Of a stretch of 17,635 bases of DNA, positions 15,146 through 17,635 are shown in pieces; positions within the stretch are counted from its first letter, which is position 1, and each line of letters opens with the position of its first letter. A program made the translations under genes and the position numbers. The stretch comes from Deltaproteobacteria bacterium (GTDB lineage: Bacteria; Desulfobacterota_B; Binatia; UBA9968): positions 24,765 to 42,399 of the forward strand of contig VBKY01000089.1 in NCBI GenBank assembly GCA_005879255.1, given 5' to 3'. The notes under the pieces are model-generated. The model saw only the letters and a list, made by a program, of their open reading frames with translations. It was not told the origin of the DNA and searched no databases.

Positions 15146-16120
15146 TCACTTTTCCTTCAGCACTTTCTCCAACGGTCCGTTCTCTCTGAACAGTTCCGGC
15201 CAGCCGAGGTACTGCTTAAAATCCGGACGGGCTTTGACGAGATCTTGCAGTACGTTGTCGATCCCTCTGTCCGGGACGATGGGGGCGGGTTTGAATAAAC
15301 GGGCGTAGGATTCCACGGTCTTCTTGGTGATCGCCGCGTCTTTCTCGCGCATCCATTTGGCAAACGATTTTTCGGCGAAGCGCAGATCTTTCTTGATTAG
15401 ATGAATCCCCGCGACATAGGCGCGCAAAAATTCATGCGTGGTTTTGGGCTCGGCTTTGACAAATGCTCGGCTGCTGGTGACGCACGACGAAGGATAGACG
15501 AGATCGGTGGTGCTTAGGTCAACGAGCACGGGCCAGCCGCGCTGCAAGAATGGAATGGCGTAGCGCGTGGTGAGCGCAGCGGCGGCAATAGCGCCACGGT
15601 CAAGCGCCACGACCATCTCCGGTCCAGCGCCCAGCTGGAGAATCGTCATGTCTCTTTCCGGATTTAATCCGACGTGCTTGAGTGCCGCGCGTAAATAAAA
15701 GTGCGTCGTCGAGCCGTAGCGCGTGACGGCGCTGGCCTGACCTTTTAAATCTTGCGCCGATTTTATTTCCGGCCGCGTGATCAAATAGACCGGATCGGCG
15801 TCCACGGGACACGCCAGTAACACCACGTCGCCACCTGCCGCGCGGGCGGCCACGACGGACTCGGCGCCCGCGCCGGAGAACGGCAAATCGCCCGTGATGA
15901 TCGCCAGCGTGATGAGCGATCCGCCGCGAACTTGTACCGGTTCGACATTGAGACCGTTCTTCTCGAAATAGCCGGCTTCCTTAGCAACCCAGACAGGTAA
16001 GTGGGATGGTGATGCCGTTGTGCCGTATAGAATGCGGCGCAGATCTTCGGTGCGAGCGGATGGCGGATGAACCAGGAGTGAAAGAACGATGATGACAAAG
16101 AGTAGGGAAGCCGCGTTCAT
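15146..16120 (-). CDS. NMT1/SsuA-like ABC transporter substrate-binding protein (copy A)
   Basis: This 324-residue exported protein is last in its operon. A signal peptide (about residues 1-23, hydrophobic core LLFVIIVLSLLV) is followed by the type-2 periplasmic binding fold of the NMT1/THI5/SsuA group. It shows LPVWVAKEAGYFEKNGLNVE, then LAIITGDLPFSGAGAESVVA, YLITRPEIKSAQDLKG, THFYLRAALKHVGLNPE and MTILQLGAGPEMVVALDRG. A highly conserved DLVYPSSCVTSSRAFVKAEP comes later. Relatives deliver sulfonates, nitrate, aromatic acids or pyrimidine precursors to an ABC importer; the ligand here is unknown. There is no lipobox cysteine at the signal end, so it is probably free in the periplasm. Its ATG overlaps the stop of copy B (ATGA, 16117-16120). 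No permease or ATPase gene lies downstream, where the region is non-coding. Confidence 0.88.
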   Translation of the reverse strand: MNAASLLFVIIVLSLLVHPPSARTEDLRRILYGTTASPSHLPVWVAKEAGYFEKNGLNVEPVQVRGGSLITLAIITGDLPFSGAGAESVVAARAAGGDVVLLACPVDADPVYLITRPEIKSAQDLKGQASAVTRYGSTTHFYLRAALKHVGLNPERDMTILQLGAGPEMVVALDRGAIAAAALTTRYAIPFLQRGWPVLVDLSTTDLVYPSSCVTSSRAFVKAEPKTTHEFLRAYVAGIHLIKKDLRFAEKSFAKWMREKDAAITKKTVESYARLFKPAPIVPDRGIDNVLQDLVKARPDFKQYLGWPELFRENGPLEKVLKEK

Positions 16121-17085
16121 GATTTCGGCAAGGCTCTCTCCAATGGTCCGTGATCGCGAAACAGCTCCGGATGACCGACAAATTCCTTCGGCACCGGGCG
16201 CTGGTTCGCCAGATCCTTGAGAACGTTTTCAATGCCTTTGTCAGGTACGTAGGGCACGGGCTTGAACAGACGGACGAAGGCTTCCATGGACTTAGTTAAA
16301 TTCGCCGATTCTTTTTCCTTCAGCCATTTAATCAAAGTCCGTTCTGCGAGTTTTGGATCTTTCTTGATCAGCTGAATCGCGCTTACGTAAACGTTCAAGA
16401 AGGCGTTGACCGTTTTGGGCTCGGCTTTGACGAATGCGCGACTGCTGGTCACGCACGATGAGGGATAGACCAGATCGGTTTTGGTTAAATCGACGAGCAC
16501 CGGCCAGTTGCGCTGCATGAACGGTAGGACATCCCGTATGGTCAATGCGGCCGCAGCGATTCTTCCGCCCTCCAGTGCGGTGACAATCTCCGGGCTGCCG
16601 CCGAGCTGGAGTAGAGTCATCTCTTTGTCGGAATCCACTCCGATCATTCTCGCAGCGGAGCGGAGATAAAAATGGATGGACGAGTTGAGGCGCGTGATTC
16701 CAGCCGCTTTTCCCTTGAGATCGGAAGGAGACTTTATCTCGGGGCGCGCGATGAGATAGACCGGCTCGAGATCGGTGGGGCAGGCGAGCAGCACGATGTC
16801 GCCGCCCTCGACACGGGCGGCGATCACCGAGCCGGCGCCGACGCCGGAAAGCACCGTTTGGCCGCTCATGATCGCCATAGTGCTGACTGCGCCGCCGCGA
16901 ATCTGCACGGGCTCGATGTTTAATCCGTTCTTGGCGAAGAGTCCCGTATCTTTGCCGACCCATACCGGTAGGTGAGCCACAGAGGTCGAAGTGCCGTAAA
17001 AGATGCGGCGCAGTTCCTGAGCCTGCGCCGTTATATGACCGAGCAGCAGCGTGCCGGCAATAACAATAATTCGCGTGTTATTCAT
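16117..17085 (-). CDS. NMT1/SsuA-like ABC transporter substrate-binding protein (copy B)
   Basis: This 322-residue paralogue of copy A aligns along its whole length. The signal peptide ends near AQA (residue 22). LPVWVGKDTGLFAKNGLNIE, PVYLIARPEIKSPSDLKG, IHFYLRSAARMIGVD, LLQLGGSPEIVTALEGG and the almost unchanged DLVYPSSCVTSSRAFVKAEP follow. Differences gather in the middle: copy A has STTHFYL where B has SSIHFYL, and A has TTRYAIPFLQRGW where B has TIRDVLPFMQRNW. This is the kind of change expected if ligand preference diverged. The start overlaps the stop of copy C (ATGA, 17082-17085), and the stop overlaps the start of copy A, so all three are translated as a chain. Confidence 0.88.
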   Translation of the reverse strand: MNNTRIIVIAGTLLLGHITAQAQELRRIFYGTSTSVAHLPVWVGKDTGLFAKNGLNIEPVQIRGGAVSTMAIMSGQTVLSGVGAGSVIAARVEGGDIVLLACPTDLEPVYLIARPEIKSPSDLKGKAAGITRLNSSIHFYLRSAARMIGVDSDKEMTLLQLGGSPEIVTALEGGRIAAAALTIRDVLPFMQRNWPVLVDLTKTDLVYPSSCVTSSRAFVKAEPKTVNAFLNVYVSAIQLIKKDPKLAERTLIKWLKEKESANLTKSMEAFVRLFKPVPYVPDKGIENVLKDLANQRPVPKEFVGHPELFRDHGPLERALPKS

Positions 17086-17635
17086 GATCGCGCGAGCGCC
17101 TTCTCCAATGGACCGTTGTCGCGAAACAACTCAGGGTGGCCGATGAATTCTTTTGAGATCGGCCGTCTGTTCGCGAGATCTTTCATCACGGTTTCGATTC
17201 CTTTGTCGGGCACGTAGGGCGCTGCCTTGAACAACTTCGCATAGGACTCGACAGTCTTTCTGAGCCATTTCGCGAATGTTTTTTCGGCGAAGCTTTGGTC
17301 TTTCTTGATCAACTGGATAGCCGCGACGTAAGCGCTCAGAAAGTCGTCGACTATTTTTGAGTCCGCCTTCACAAAGGCACGGCTGCTGGCGACGCAGGAA
17401 GAAGGATAAATCAGATCGGTGGTGCTCAAGTCGACGAACATTGGCCAGCCGCGTTGCAGCAGCGGGATCGCATAACGATTGGTCAACGCCGCCATCGAAA
17501 TACGGCCCCCCTCCATCGCCGAGACGGCTTCGGTGCCGGTGCCCAGTTGTAAGATCGTCACATCTTTTTCCGGATCGAGGCCGACCTGTCGCAGAGCCGC
17601 GCGGAGATAAAAGTGCGTCGTCGAGCCGAGGCGCG
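17082..17635 (-). CDS. NMT1/SsuA-like substrate-binding protein (copy C), 5' end outside window
   Basis: The frame is open to the window end and, read from there, begins RLGSTTHFYLRAALRQVGLD, matching the middle of copies A and B. About 184 codons of the C-terminal half are visible, including ILQLGTGTEAVSAMEGG, YAIPLLQRGWPMFVDLS and DLIYPSSCVASSRAFVKA. It is closer to copy A than to copy B in the central segment (STTHFYLRAAL, TNRYAIPLLQRGW). It lacks eight residues relative to copy A between KWLR and KTVESYAKLF (A has EKDAAITK there), a clean in-frame deletion in a charged linker. The true start and any promoter lie beyond 17635. Confidence 0.85.
   Translation of the reverse strand, partial: RLGSTTHFYLRAALRQVGLDPEKDVTILQLGTGTEAVSAMEGGRISMAALTNRYAIPLLQRGWPMFVDLSTTDLIYPSSCVASSRAFVKADSKIVDDFLSAYVAAIQLIKKDQSFAEKTFAKWLRKTVESYAKLFKAAPYVPDKGIETVMKDLANRRPISKEFIGHPELFRDNGPLEKALARS

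Noticed and set aside
16328..16963. 211-codon alternative minus-strand frame inside copy B
   Set aside because: It is a shadow frame extremely rich in arginine; the copy B frame aligns with copies A and C.
1..17635. tRNA, rRNA, integrase, insertion sequence or attachment site
   Set aside because: I looked for tRNA-like cloverleafs, transposase or integrase motifs and terminal inverted repeats around genes and found none I could support.

Overview
This window looks like accessory chromosome from an uncultured, free-living Gram-negative-type bacterium. The evidence is Sec signal peptides on substrate-binding proteins, REP-like intergenic hairpins, strong AAGGAGGT-type ribosome binding sites, and mixed GC content. 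Tandem NMT1/SsuA-like binding proteins of this kind recall soil lineages such as Binatota, Methylomirabilota or other former Deltaproteobacteria. That placement is a guess; no marker gene is present.

Positions 1-13925, all on the plus strand, read as a surface-glycan or glycolipid locus. In order it holds: the tail of a membrane protein; two large multi-spanning GT-C-like membrane proteins; a NodU/CmcH-type carbamoyltransferase; a polysaccharide-deacetylase-like protein; a nucleotidyltransferase-like protein; an HprK-related kinase; a PqqD-like peptide-recognition protein; a sterol-desaturase-type di-iron hydroxylase; a GT2 and a GT4 glycosyltransferase; and a second nucleotidyltransferase of the NTP_transf_5 type. 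Several junctions are overlaps (ATGA at 5780 and 6706, TAATG at 11698), so much of it is probably co-transcribed. The HprK-like kinase, PqqD-like protein and NTP_transf_5 protein resemble the poorly understood 'HPr-rel-A' gene set and the helper genes of lasso-peptide clusters, but no maturation protease, cyclase or separate precursor gene is visible.

The locus shows decay. The carbamoyltransferase loses frame near 5500 and its C-terminal domain continues in another frame. The hydroxylase loses frame near 10585. A 21-codon relic at 13860-13925 matches the C-terminus of the intact HprK-like kinase. Either real pseudogenization or assembly error could explain the two frameshifts; the relic cannot be an indel artefact.

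Positions 13926-14305 are mostly non-coding, with small hairpins and one doubtful 39-codon ORF, and lead to a stand-alone VOC-family gene with an excellent ribosome binding site. Positions 14678-15145 are non-coding and dense in repeats: a pair of oppositely oriented REP-like hairpins, an octamer tandem repeat and other inverted repeats.

Positions 15146-17635, on the minus strand, hold three paralogous NMT1/SsuA-like ABC-transporter substrate-binding proteins in tandem. Each overlaps the next by ATGA, and the first-transcribed copy is cut by the window end. No permease or ATPase gene is in view.
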